The translations under genes and the position numbers were made by a program. A stretch of 64,000 nucleotides of DNA, from positions 186,001 through 250,000 of the forward strand of contig NZ_NNBK01000003.1 of NCBI RefSeq assembly GCF_002803075.1. The letters run 5' to 3'. This document shows, piece after piece, positions 53,719 to 62,801 of the stretch (position 1 is its first letter; every line of letters begins with the position of its first letter). This DNA is from Streptomyces sp. CB01373 (lineage in GTDB: Bacteria > Actinomycetota > Actinomycetes > Streptomycetales > Streptomycetaceae). The notes under the pieces are model-generated. The model ran no database searches and was not told where the DNA came from. It saw only the letters and a program-made list of their open reading frames with translations.

Positions 53719-53849
53719 GCCCGGCGTTCGTGGCGAGCCATGGTGCGAGACCGGTGTCGACGAGTCGGTGTACGGCTGGTGCCGGTTGACCCACTTCGAC
53801 GCCGTTGCCCGGGAAATCCCCATCTCTTCGGCTACATGCGCGACCGGAC
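53719..53849 (-). pseudogene. IS481-type transposase N-terminal remnant
   Basis: The minus strand reads RPVAHVAEEMGISRATASKW followed by VNRHQPY, the helix-turn-helix of IS481-family transposases. Only ~40 residues survive and the catalytic domain is absent. Confidence 0.6.
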
Positions 53850-54065
53850 GAGTACGATCTCGTTGAACCGGTGGATCACGTCCCGGACGGTGTCCTCGTC
53901 GGCCTGCACCAACTGGGTGGCGACCACCGGCACCCGGTTCCCGCCGCCCGAGGCCAGCAGCATCATCGCGCGCTGGCACCGAACCCAACTGGTCTGCCCC
54001 GGGCGCACGATGTGCTGCAGCCGCTGACCCCTCCCGGTCGGTCAACCTCCGCACACGGACGAGTG
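53832..54065 (-). pseudogene. IS630-type transposase N-terminal remnant
   Basis: After VRRLTDRE there is a frameshift, then RLQHIVRRGQTSWVRCQRAM, LVQADEDTVRDVIHRFNE and a stop at 53832. This is the N-terminal helix-turn-helix region of IS630-family transposases. It overlaps the IS481 remnant, indicating nested or abutted insertions that have decayed. Confidence 0.65.
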
Positions 54066-54085
54066 GTTCACCTGAGGTCCGCCCG

Positions 54086-54575
54086 TTGTTCGGCACCGAC
54101 AACAACTCGGCGGCCAAGCCTTCCGAACGGGGCATGCGGATCGGCTGCCAGCAGTACAACTTCCGTTTCCTCGCCTACCGCATGGCCCTGGGCCTGGACG
54201 ATGTGATCCGCGGCGGCGACACCGCGCTGCTACGGCTCGGGGAACCGGCCTCGCCTGTTCCCGAGTCTGTCTCCGCCCTGCTGCTGGAGCACATCGCGAA
54301 CCGCGACAACATGAACAATGCCACCAACCCGGCATCCGGTCGGCTCTTCCCCAGCCGTCGGACGGGGTAGCCGTTCCGCCCGGACCACCTGTCCGCGCTC
54401 CTGAGCGAGACGGGTCCCGGCCGCACCCACCGCGGCGCCGCCCTCCGGCAGCAACTCCTCAAGTTGCCTGCGCCCGTCGTCGCGGATGCTCTTTGCCTAT
54501 CACGACAACACCACCACCCGGCTTCTCAAGGAGACTGGCGGGACATGGAGCCGATACCCCCCCCGGTGACCACAA
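54086..54575 (+). pseudogene. Broken tyrosine recombinase/integrase C-terminal region
   Basis: The plus strand reads RLGEPASPVPESVSALLLEH, RDNMNNATNPASGRLFPSRR, then a TAG at 54368, PFRPDHLSALLSETG, LRQQLLKLPAPVVADAL, a frameshift, and YHDNTTTRLLKETGGTWSRY. Together these match the C-terminal part of Streptomyces integrases with the catalytic YHDxTTTRL region. One nonsense codon and at least two frameshifts show that it is dead. The first 25 residues (TDNNSAAKPSERGMR) may belong to yet another transposase. Confidence 0.65.
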
Positions 54576-54667
54576 CACCGTGACCGAGAGAGATGGACAA
54601 GGGACTCGGCCTCACCCTGCCAGTGTCTGTGCCATGCCCACACTCACCCCGCCGGACGGCGCCCGAG

Positions 54668-54985
54668 TCAGATCCCGGGTCCGTAACCAGGGTCCGGATG
54701 CTGGCGAGGGGTCCACCACTCGGTGAGCCCCCATATCCCGAGCGTGAGTGCGGCCACAGCTGAGAGCACCGCAGCCCAGGGACGGTGCACCCATCGCGTG
54801 GTCAGCGCCCAAGCGAAGAGTGGGACCAGAGCGCCGCCGAGCACGATGAGCGGCAGATCGACGAAGAGCACACTCAGATCACGGGCATGGCCCTCGAAGC
54901 CTCCGTCGATACTGAACGCGGCCCGCGATGCCCAGACAACCAGCGCGGTCGTCGCGCCCAGGGCGGCGAGGAGGCATCCGGCGCC
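54668..54985 (-). pseudogene. Small integral-membrane protein, N-terminus probably lost
   Basis: The minus-strand frame from a TAA near 54990 encodes three hydrophobic helices (GCLLAALGATTALVVWAS; VLFVDLPLIVLGGALVPLFA; AAVLSAVAALTLGIWGL) and a tail TEWWTPRQHPDPGYGPGI. The only standard start is an internal GTG at 54871 after the first helix, so either a non-standard start is used or the 5' end has been cut away. It resembles orphan actinobacterial membrane proteins. Confidence 0.45.
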
Positions 54986-55162
54986 AGTTGGTTACGCGAG
55001 CTCACCAGTCGCGCGATTGAGGGAACTGGCGATGCTGGATGGCTGTACCGGCTGGGGTGGATCAGGCAGGGTCGTGCATCGAGTTGTCTGTCTGGCCGTC
55101 GTCCAGGATCACGGGGAAACTCCATTGGAGCCGCGCAGCCACCGTTCAGCGTGAGAAGGGGT

Positions 55163-55717
55163 ATGCGACCACCACCACAGAATGTGCCGGGGCGCGGTGT
55201 GGACGAGCGTGATTTTGACGCCTTCTACACCGCGAGCGTCGGTCGGCTCGTCGGCCAGTTGTACGCGATGACAGGTGACCTGGCTGAGTCTCAGGACGTG
55301 GTGCAGGAGGCCTTCGCCCGGGCCTGGGAACGCTGGGCCGAGTTGGACCTGAACGGTGCCCCCGAAGCGTGGGTGCGCACGGTGGCCTGGCGGCTGGCGG
55401 TCAGCCGGTGGCGGCGGGCGCGCACCGCGCTGGCCTTCGCCCGGCGGCAGGGTCCGCCCGCCGCCGTACCGCCGCCGGAACCACACCACGTGCTGCTGGT
55501 CCAGGCACTGCGGCGGATCCCCGAGGCGCAGCGGCGGGCCGTGGTGCTGCATCATCTGTGTGATCTGCCGGTGGAGCAGGTGGCTGCCGAGACCGGTTGC
55601 CCCGTCGGCACGGTCAAGGCGCACCTGAGCCGCGGACGGGCGGCGCTGGCACGTCTGCTGGCCGATACGGACCTAGAGCTGCGGACGACCCGGCTGCCGG
55701 AGGTGAGGCATGGCTGA
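55163..55717 (+). CDS. ECF RNA polymerase sigma factor (SigE-like)
   Basis: 184 residues. Sigma region 2 (FDAFYTASVGRLVGQLYAMTGDLAESQDVVQEAFARAWERW) and region 4 (LRRIPEAQRRAVVLHHLCDLPVEQVAAETGCPVGTVKAHLSRGR) are complete. The ATG follows GAGAAGGGG. It overlaps by 8 nt a membrane protein that is the likely anti-sigma factor, and a lipoprotein gene follows. The three are probably an autoregulated cell-envelope stress unit; the promoter motif was not identified. Confidence 0.88.
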   Translation: MRPPPQNVPGRGVDERDFDAFYTASVGRLVGQLYAMTGDLAESQDVVQEAFARAWERWAELDLNGAPEAWVRTVAWRLAVSRWRRARTALAFARRQGPPAAVPPPEPHHVLLVQALRRIPEAQRRAVVLHHLCDLPVEQVAAETGCPVGTVKAHLSRGRAALARLLADTDLELRTTRLPEVRHG

Positions 55718-56306
55718 CAGGACGGAACTGGAGCGGTGTCTGGAGCGAAACCTGGCCGGGCTCGCCGAGTCGGGCCGGCAGCAGGTGATGCCGCTTGCCG
55801 CGCACCGGGTGCGGGCCCGTGGTGAGCAGCGTATGCGCCGCCGACGGGCGGCTGTGGCGTTCGGCGGCGCGCTGCTGGCCGCCGCTGTGGTGGTGGGCGG
55901 TCTGTCGCTGTTCCGAGCCGCCCGGGTGCCGGAGCCGGCCGCGATCGCCCCGGCGCCGACCGTTTCAGGCTTCGTGCCGCCGTCGCCCGCACACGGCGAG
56001 GAGTACGCCAGTGAACTGGGCTACGTGTACGGCGCGGTGGCGCAGGGCGACATGGTGCGGGTCACCGTCGAGCAGCTCCGTACCGTCAGGGGGACCGCGG
56101 TGCCCACGGGTGTGGTGCACACGCTGACCCTGCCGCGGTGGACGCTGGTGGAAGCACGGCGGCTCTCCGGCGGGTCCCCTGCGGATATGCAGTTGGACCA
56201 GTTGGTGAGCCGACTGGCTGCCGGGCCGCGGTGGGTGTTCGCGATCGACTACAACAGCGAGGGCCGGGTGGAGTCCTTGCGGGAGGCCGACCGGCCCGCC
56301 GAGTGA
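55710..56306 (+). CDS. Membrane protein, probable anti-sigma partner
   Basis: 198 residues. A short cytosolic N-terminus (~45 residues, LERCLERNLAGLAESGRQQV) is followed by one membrane helix (49-68) and a ~125-residue extracytoplasmic domain. This is the layout of ECF anti-sigma factors, although no zinc-binding HxxxCxxC motif is present. The start overlaps the end of the sigma gene. Confidence 0.72.
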   Translation: MADRTELERCLERNLAGLAESGRQQVMPLAAHRVRARGEQRMRRRRAAVAFGGALLAAAVVVGGLSLFRAARVPEPAAIAPAPTVSGFVPPSPAHGEEYASELGYVYGAVAQGDMVRVTVEQLRTVRGTAVPTGVVHTLTLPRWTLVEARRLSGGSPADMQLDQLVSRLAAGPRWVFAIDYNSEGRVESLREADRPAE

Positions 56307-56405
56307 GGCCGTCGCCGCATTCGCGGCATCGAGGTGCAACCCAGAGCCGGGCCAGGGCGTAGAGCTCATGTATCCCGACTGCATCTGATCCGATGGGACC
56401 TTGCC

Positions 56406-57020
56406 ATGCTCACTTCTCGCCGCCGAACCGGCGCCCTTCCCCTGACCGCTCTCGCCTTGACCGCTCTTGCCCTGACCGCGTGCACCGGCAAGGCAGGCGA
56501 AGGGCAGGCGGAGGTTCCTGCCCCGGCAACATCGGTGACGGCTTCAGCGTCGGCGTCCGGACACGCCGCCGTGCCGACCCCGCTCACCACGAAGGTCCCG
56601 GCTACTGCGACGACCCCACCCACCGCGACAACCGCGCCCGGCGACGACACCGCCCCGGCCGGCACGACACGCTGGGCCGGTACCAAGCAGTTCATGCAGA
56701 TACGCGAGGGCTGGATCAGCGGCGGACGGACCTACCTGTCAGTGCGGACGGCCCGGAAGGTGGCCGTCACAGACCCGCACGAGGCGTGGCTGATCATCCC
56801 CGGTGAAGGGCCCTACACCACGGTGCTCATGGCCACGGACGCCCGGGTGCTGCTATCGGTCCCGCTGGGCGACAACTCCGCCCCCTACCCCTACTCCCAG
56901 ACCGAGTTCGTCAACCGGCTGATGGCCGAGCCGAGCTCCTCCCGCTCGGGGCTGGGGTACGACCTCAGCTTCGACGGGAAGGGCCAGGTGACCAGATTGC
57001 AGTCGCTGTACACCTCCTGA
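56406..57020 (+). CDS. Putative lipoprotein downstream of the ECF sigma pair
   Basis: 204 residues. Signal peptide with lipobox LTAC (Cys26), a Ala/Pro/Thr-rich linker (35-90) and a C-terminal domain (WAGTKQFMQIREGWISGGRT ... AWLIIPGEGPYTTVLM). The family was not recognised. It lies 99 nt after the anti-sigma-like gene in the same direction and is probably a member or target of that regulon. It reaches the outer face of the membrane. Confidence 0.72.
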   Translation: MLTSRRRTGALPLTALALTALALTACTGKAGEGQAEVPAPATSVTASASASGHAAVPTPLTTKVPATATTPPTATTAPGDDTAPAGTTRWAGTKQFMQIREGWISGGRTYLSVRTARKVAVTDPHEAWLIIPGEGPYTTVLMATDARVLLSVPLGDNSAPYPYSQTEFVNRLMAEPSSSRSGLGYDLSFDGKGQVTRLQSLYTS

Positions 57021-57060
57021 GTGAGGCGGGGCGCCTGGCCGAGCCGCTGCCCGGGGGCAT

Positions 57061-59730
57061 GTGCGGCGGCTGGCGGGGCCGGCCACGCGGTCACAGCTGG
57101 TGGCCTACGGCTGGCGCAAGGACATCACCGTCCATGAACTCCTGGATCCGCTGCCCGCCCTGGTCACCGCGGACCCGGCCCGGGGGCGGGCGCGGGTGGC
57201 GCGAATCCAGCCATTGTGCGAACGCCTTGTCCTTCACACCGAGGGCAAGGAGACCAACGCTGCCCGCCCGCGGTGGTGGAACGTCCTGGCCGGGGCAGAC
57301 CCCGCGGCCCTTGCCGATCTCGCAGCCACCGGCTTGCTCAGCGACTGCAACGGCCCGAACACCATCCTCCACGCGCGCCCGAGAAGACCTCTGGCGCGCG
57401 TGGAACGGCACCGCCGATCCGGTCGTGGCAACCGTGCTCCGCATCACCTTGGACACCCCGCTCCTCCAAGCCGACGCCGCACTTCTGGACCGGCTCGCCC
57501 GGACAATCGGCCCCTCCACGCCCGACGGCGTTCCACAACTGCTGCGCATCGCACTGAGCAGGGCCGACGAGCGGCAAGCGAACCGCGACTCCTCCAGCGA
57601 CGGGACCAGGCTGGCCGACGCGCAGCTTGTCGCGGAACTCAACGCCGTCGCCGAACGCGTCGGCGCCCCGCAGCTCACGCGCCTGCCCGAACCATCGGTC
57701 ACCGACGAGTCCCAGCCCCGCCGCAGCGCACCCATCCCCGCGCAGTCGGCCACGGCCCCGACCTCACCTGCCGACCCGTCGCCCGCGCCCTCCGAACCGG
57801 TCGGCCTGATCCGAGTACTCCGCGCATGGCACCTGAGCCCGTACGAGGCCGGCGCACCACAACACACCCTCGAACAGATGAGAGACCTCGTCGGCGACGG
57901 CCTGCTCAACCTCGCCACCCGAGGACAGACCGACGAGGCCGACCTGGGTACGCACCCGTGGACAAGGCGGATGGCTGAACTTCGGAGGCGAGACAGCCCT
58001 CGACGCCCTTCGTACGGCTGCGCAACTCGATCGCACCCTCACCCACCGCGTCATCACCGAAGAGGCCGAAGCAGCGGTGAGCGCCGGCCGGTACGGGACC
58101 CACGGCATCGCCCAGGCACTGATCTTCGCCTTCGCCCAGCAAGCCTTCGGCCTGCCCCCGAACGACTCCCTCGGCCTGGCCTTCGCCCTCTGGGACGAAG
58201 CCGCAACGGTCATCGAGAGCAGAGCACCACGCGTCCACGACAGCGAGGACCCCAGCACCCCTACCGCGCCCCCGACAACGACAACGGAACCCCCGTACCC
58301 GGCGATCTCGACCACGCCTTCGCGACCGCGGCACTGGCCGCAGTCGCACACGCGGACCGGGAAGGCGAACGCCGAGCGATGGTTGCGACGCGATCTCTGG
58401 CCACACTGCGCCCCGAAGCCACGGCACCTGCCATGGCCCTCGCACTGGAGCAACTCTCCGATCCGGCGTCCCTGATGTGGCTGCTGTGCCTCCTCCAGAA
58501 ACAGGGGCCGCAAGCCCAACCTGTCGTGGACCACTGCCAGGACGTGCTCGAGGCACTGGCCCGAGGACCGCTGCTCACCGTCCGCGCCCTCGCCCGCCGG
58601 CTGCTCACCGATGCGGCCAGCGTGTCGATGGGAGCGTCGCACCCGGCCGGGCTGACCCCGGCGGGCCGCCTGTGGACCTCCGCCGCGCAGGGAGACAGCC
58701 CGAGAGACCCCGTCGTGACGGGGATGGGGGCAGAGGTGGCTGGCGCGCGGCTGAATGAAGCCGAGCAACTGCAGCCCGGGCTGATCCGAGCGGTCCTCGC
58801 CAGGGTTCGCCGCGAGGTTGACACTGAACACACCATCGAGAGGAACAAGGCCCAGTCCCGCGCCAACCTCAGCGCCGACGAGGGCGAGCTGCCGGACGCC
58901 TACCTCGCCATCGAGGAGACCATCGAAGAGGCGATTCAAACGGTGGCGTCGGGTAGCCGCGCGCACAGGCTCTCGCAGGGCCTGGGCCTGAGCGATCCGG
59001 CAGCTTGGGAGGACCAGCTGGCCACCGTACTGACAGACGGCCCCCGCATTCCGCTGGCCTTCGAAGAGGCACGCCGGCCACGCCCCGACCTTCCTCTGCC
59101 ACCCGGCCCGGACGACCCGGCCAGCCAGGACACTCCGCTGATCGGAACAACCGCCGAGACCATCTCCACACGGCCACTGACGCAAGCCGCCGCCCTCACC
59201 GGACAAGACCCTCCCGGGCTGGCACATCCTCGCTTCCGCGGAGGAACGCAAGTTCCTGTCACCGCACACCCGGACGACCGGCCTGACCGTCGTGAGCTTC
59301 TCAGGCCCGGAAGTGACGGATTACGGGAACCAGGACAGCGGCGCCACCCCCTTCTCGGACGGAGACATCGAGGAGTGGACCCGACCGCCGGGGCAGCACC
59401 CCGCCGCTGATGCCCCGCCGGGGATCCCGCTCCTCGGCCTCGACCGCGCCATGACCGCCGCCGCAGACGCCGACCAAGGCCTGGGGTCTGCCCGGCTTCG
59501 CACTGACACCCGCCACGTGGCTGCCTGCCGCGCTGCGCCTGACACCCGGAGCCCTGCTGACACTGGAGGACGACCGCGGTCCGGCCCTGCGGCTCATGTG
59601 CTGGCGCACCGAGTACGAGCGGAGCGCCTACCGCCTGCCGTGGCCGCGGACGACCGGCTGCGCCGTCGTGATCCGCCCCGACCTGCTGGACATCCTGGCC
59701 GAGCGGGGATCCGCACCGATCGTCACCTGA
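57061..59730 (+). pseudogene. Large multiply frameshifted gene, about 890 codons
   Basis: Protein-like sequence passes through all three plus frames in turn: RSQLVAYGWRKDITVHELLD to ~57380; EDLWRAWNGTADPVVATVLR to ~57960; WLNFGGETALDALRTAAQLD to ~58265; DNDNGTPVPGDLDHAFATAA to ~59210; WHILASAEERKFLSPHTRTT to ~59465; and LPGFALTPATWLPAALRLTP to the stop at 59730. At least five frameshifts are needed to restore one protein. A 783-codon open frame across 57059-59410 is only partly genuine. No family, P-loop or catalytic motif was recognised. Confidence 0.6.
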
Positions 59731-59828
59731 GATGTCGTCATGCGGCTGGAAGCGGACTGAAGAAGAGCAGACGGGACACCGTGGTCGGAAGGAACGGCAC
59801 CCGGTACCAGGCAACGAGTACGACCCGT

Positions 59829-59873
59829 CCGACGCCAGGGCCCGCACACGACATGTGCGGGCCCTGGCGTCGG
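59829..59873 (-). terminator. 20-bp perfect-stem terminator
   Basis: CCGACGCCAGGGCCCGCACA (59829-59848) and its exact complement (59854-59873) with a 5-nt loop. It lies 12 bases beyond the minus-strand stop codon at 59886 and can serve both strands. Confidence 0.85.
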
Positions 59874-59885
59874 GTGTGCTTGGGA

Positions 59886-59995
59886 TCAGGCGGCGGGCTC
59901 TGCCTCGGCGGGTTTGGGCGCGAGGGGTCGCAGCAGGGCCTGCGGAAGAAGAAGTAGAGGACCGGGACCACCGTAGAGGGCCCAGATCACGACAG
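59886..59995 (-). pseudogene. 3' end of a truncated membrane-protein gene
   Basis: About 35 codons remain (VIWALYGGPGPLLLLPQALL then RPLAPKPAEAEPAA, stop), looking like the last helix and tail of a membrane protein. Upstream it is replaced by IS630-type sequence. Its own strong terminator is still in place. Confidence 0.5.
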
Positions 59996-60135
59996 AACTC
60001 CAGGAAGCTCGTCCGGTTCTTCCTCGGCTTGATGTGGCCGTAGAGCTTGTCTTTGCCCAGGTCGTAGGCGGCGAACAGGTGCCGGAGCCCGTGCGGGCGA
60101 GTGTAGGTCGCCCGTCGGCGGGGGCGGGGCTCGCG
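59996..60135 (-). pseudogene. IS630-type transposase fragment
   Basis: The minus strand reads ATYTRPHGLRHLFAAYDLGK and DKLYGHIKPRKNRTSFLEFC, the middle of an IS630-family DDE transposase. Neither the N-terminus nor the final catalytic residue region is present. Confidence 0.7.
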
Positions 60136-60171
60136 GTCGGGGTCCTTGTGACGGCGCTCAATGCCTACCAA

Positions 60172-61161
60172 TTAGGTCGGCTCGGCTGGTGTCAAGGCGA
60201 TGCGTCCGTTGAGGGAACGGCTTGTCATCCGCTCGTGGGCGGTGACCGCCTGACTGAACGGGAGCACGTCGACCTCGGTCCGGCCGAGTCCGGCGGCGAC
60301 GACTTGGACGGCCGCTTCGAGTGCGGGCTTCACGGTGTCCGGGTGCGTGGGCAGGTAGGCGCCGGCGTTGAAGCCCATGACCGCGACGCTTTTGAACCAG
60401 AGCCGGCTGGTCTCGACCGAGTGGCCCCAGTCCCCACTCGCGTTGCCGGAGGCGATGAGCCGGCCGCCGGAGCGCATCACATCGAGTCTTCTGTCGCGCA
60501 GCTCTCCGCCGACGGGGTCGATGACGACGTCGAAGAGTTCCTCGCCGACCGCTGCCAGCTCGGCCGAGTCGATGATCTCGTCATACGGGAGCTTCGTGGC
60601 CGCGGCGGCCTGGAGCTTGCTTGCGCGGACCGTGCCGACCACCCGACCGGCCCCCAACTGCTTGGCCATGCCGGGAAACGCCGCGGAGAAGCCGCCGAGC
60701 GCCCCATGGATCAGGACGCTCTCGCCCTCGGCCAGTTGGGCCACGCGCGTCAGCGCGACGTGGGCCATCGCGGCATTCGGCACGACCGATACCGCGAGAG
60801 CGGGATCGATGTCGTAGCCCTCAAGGGACACGGCGAGAGCCGCACGTCCGATGAAGACGGAGGCGTAACCGCCGGTGCCGCCGTTGGACATCGAGACGAC
60901 TCTCTCACCGACCGTGAATCCGGTGACCCCCTCGCCGAGAGCGCGCACCGTTCCGGTGACTTCGAGACCGGGGACGAAGGGCGGCTGCGGCATCCCCGGC
61001 TGGTCCTTGAAGCGGCCCTCGCGGAAGAACAGATCGATCAGGCCGACGGCGGCGTGGGTGACGTCGATGGCGATCTCGCCCGGGCCTGGCGTGGGATCGG
61101 GCAGCTCCACCACTTCGAGAACGCTCGGATCTCCGTACCGGATGGCTTGCACAGCCTTCAT
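60172..61161 (-). CDS. Zinc-independent MDR oxidoreductase (quinone reductase-like)
   Basis: 329 residues. A medium-chain dehydrogenase/reductase: MKAVQAIRYGDPSVLEVVEL, PGLEVTGTVRALGEGV, the cofactor-binding VLIHGALGGFSAAFPGMAKQ (GxxGG..A) and DVVIDPVGGE. The cysteine ligands of zinc alcohol dehydrogenases are absent, so it is probably an NADPH:quinone reductase-type enzyme. It is divergent from a TetR gene, and palindromic sites between them suggest direct repression. Confidence 0.86.
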   Translation of the reverse strand: MKAVQAIRYGDPSVLEVVELPDPTPGPGEIAIDVTHAAVGLIDLFFREGRFKDQPGMPQPPFVPGLEVTGTVRALGEGVTGFTVGERVVSMSNGGTGGYASVFIGRAALAVSLEGYDIDPALAVSVVPNAAMAHVALTRVAQLAEGESVLIHGALGGFSAAFPGMAKQLGAGRVVGTVRASKLQAAAATKLPYDEIIDSAELAAVGEELFDVVIDPVGGELRDRRLDVMRSGGRLIASGNASGDWGHSVETSRLWFKSVAVMGFNAGAYLPTHPDTVKPALEAAVQVVAAGLGRTEVDVLPFSQAVTAHERMTSRSLNGRIALTPAEPT

Positions 61162-61195
61162 GGCGTTCCTCTCACAGACTTAGCGCACCTCGTGA

Positions 61196-61245
61196 TGCGT
61201 TATGTTCCGACGGTAGCACGCGTAACGCAACACGCCATGCGTTAC
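61196..61245. promoter_or_regulatory. TetR operator cluster between oxidoreductase and regulator genes
   Basis: GTAACGCA (61222-61229) and TGCGTTAC (61238-61245) form a perfect 8-bp inverted repeat around 8 bases. A third half-site, TGCGTTAT, lies at 61196-61203. The cluster sits between the divergent starts at 61161 and 61255 and is the likely binding site of the adjacent TetR protein. Confidence 0.8.
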
Positions 61246-61254
61246 CGTTGTGGG

Positions 61255-61920
61255 GTGCGGGAGAGGGCGAGATCGACGGAGGACAAGGCGCAGCGTTCCA
61301 AGGACCTGCTCGACGCCGCGGAGGAGCTCGCGCTCGAACTCGGTGGAGTGCGGTTCGTGACCGTCGCGGGGGTGACCGAGCGCGCCGGCCTTCACCGCAC
61401 CGGCGTGCGGCGCTACTACGCGAGCAAGGAAGAGCTGCTGCTGGAACTCGCGGAGCGCGGCTGGACCCGCTGGTGCGACACGATCAGCTCGCGACTCTCG
61501 GCACAGACCGGCCTCGGTCCGTCCGATGTGTCGAGCCTGCTGGCCGAGACGATCGCATCACTGCCCGTGTTCTGCGACCTCCTCACCCACGCCACGATGA
61601 GCCTGGAGGGTGACGTGGACATCGAGCGCGCCCGCCGCTACAAGACTCAGGCGTTCGCGGCGCACGACCGGATCGTCGAGGCGCTGGACCGCGCGAGCGT
61701 GATGTCGCACGGCCAGTTGCAGGCGCTGGTCGGCGCGACGCTCCCGCTGGCCGGCGGGCTCTGGCAGGCCGCCCATCCCACGCCGGTCCTCGCCGAGCTG
61801 TATGAGCAGGTTCCCGCATGGGGGCATCTCGCGCTCGATTTCCCGGCCCATCTCACACTGCTGCTGCGCGCGATGGCCGCAGGACTCATCGAGACGCTGC
61901 CCGTCTCCGAGACCGGCTGA
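61255..61920 (+). CDS. TetR-family regulator
   Basis: 221 residues. An N-terminal helix-turn-helix (LLDAAEELALELGGVRFVTV then AGVTERAGLHRTGVRRYYASKEEL) and a helical ligand-binding C-terminus. The GTG at 61255 directly follows the operator cluster; ATG 61237 is a possible alternative but lies inside the palindrome. It probably represses itself and the divergent oxidoreductase. Confidence 0.86.
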   Translation: MRERARSTEDKAQRSKDLLDAAEELALELGGVRFVTVAGVTERAGLHRTGVRRYYASKEELLLELAERGWTRWCDTISSRLSAQTGLGPSDVSSLLAETIASLPVFCDLLTHATMSLEGDVDIERARRYKTQAFAAHDRIVEALDRASVMSHGQLQALVGATLPLAGGLWQAAHPTPVLAELYEQVPAWGHLALDFPAHLTLLLRAMAAGLIETLPVSETG

Positions 61921-62250
61921 GTGTGACAGCCGGACCTGCTGCCGGTTCCGATACGTTGAGGGAGTCGCGGCCTCCGTCGACTCTGGCGGACGGCTGACGG
62001 GACGTCGGGTGCACTGTCACGGGAAACCTGTGCGCTCATGACGAACCCGGCGAGCTTCACGGGGAACGGAACTCGTCCCCCTTCACCTGAACTTGACCTG
62101 TCCCCGCCACCGCCCGCTGACCCACGCCGCGCTCGCCAACGGCTGCGGAGACTGGCTCGTCTCACGTCACGGCGTGGCCCGCGCACTCGTGGCCGGTCAG
62201 CGCCCTGACCTCCGACCTGACCAGAACGAGCGAGATAAAGTAAACGTCCC
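61921..62250. other. Non-coding spacer in the decayed region
   Basis: 330 bases after the TetR gene; open frames here have no protein-like sequence, and no RNA gene was recognised. Confidence 0.4.
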
Positions 62251-62390
62251 GGGAAACATGACAAAACAGCAGGGTGGGCGGATCCTCGACGGTGTCGCGA
62301 TCCGGGTCGCTCAGCGCATCTTCGCGGTGGTCGCAGCGATCAGGCACAACCCATTGGACCGGCACACCGGTCCCACGGTCGCTCATCGCC
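62251..62390 (+). pseudogene. IS982/IS5-like transposase C-terminal remnant
   Basis: GGRILDGVAIRVAQRIFAVV, AAIRHN and, after a frameshift, TGTPVPRSLIAHDR match the final helix and tail typical of IS982-like transposases (RVAQR...A..WHN...G.P.KRSLIAYDH). Confidence 0.55.
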
Positions 62391-62419
62391 CACGACCGCT
62401 GGCAGACCGACGCTCGCGC

Positions 62420-62715
62420 CTATGCCCCGCGCATCCCGGCCCGCGCGAACTCCGTCATGCCTTCCTCGAAACCGACCTCCGGCTTCCAGCCCGGCCCGCA
62501 GCCGCGACGAGTCCGCGGTGATGTGCCGTACGTCCCCGAGCCGGTACTCGCCGGTGACGACCGGCTCGGGGCCGCCGTACGCGGCGGCCGGCGCCCGTGC
62601 CATCGCGCCGACGGTGTGCGGTTCGCCGCTGCCGGTGAGAAGGAGGCGACACCGGCGTACGGGGTGTCGCGTGGCGTCCTCGCCCACGAGACCGGGCAGG
62701 AGGCCGTCCCCGCAC
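62420..62715 (-). pseudogene. 3' remnant of a sugar-nucleotide epimerase gene
   Basis: The minus strand reads [40 protein letters not shown] and [10 protein letters not shown], then after a frameshift [20 protein letters not shown]. This is the C-terminal part of an extended SDR (NAD-dependent epimerase/dehydratase). The 5' part is missing and ISAs1-type ends lie immediately upstream. Confidence 0.65.
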
Positions 62716-62745
62716 ACGGGAAACCAACGCGGAACAGACGCATCT

Positions 62746-62801
62746 GACTACACCGAAGCCCTGAGTCCCCCTCCGCCCCAGGGCTTCGGCGTAGTTTGCT
62801 G
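62746..62801. repeat. Abutted inverted ISAs1-type ends
   Basis: GACTACACCGAAGCCCTGAG (62746-62765) resembles the right end of the element (63941-63960), and CAGGGCTTCGGCGTAGT (62779-62795) is its left end. Only 13 bases separate them, so a right end and a left end face each other. Together they also form a 15-bp stem-loop. Confidence 0.7.
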
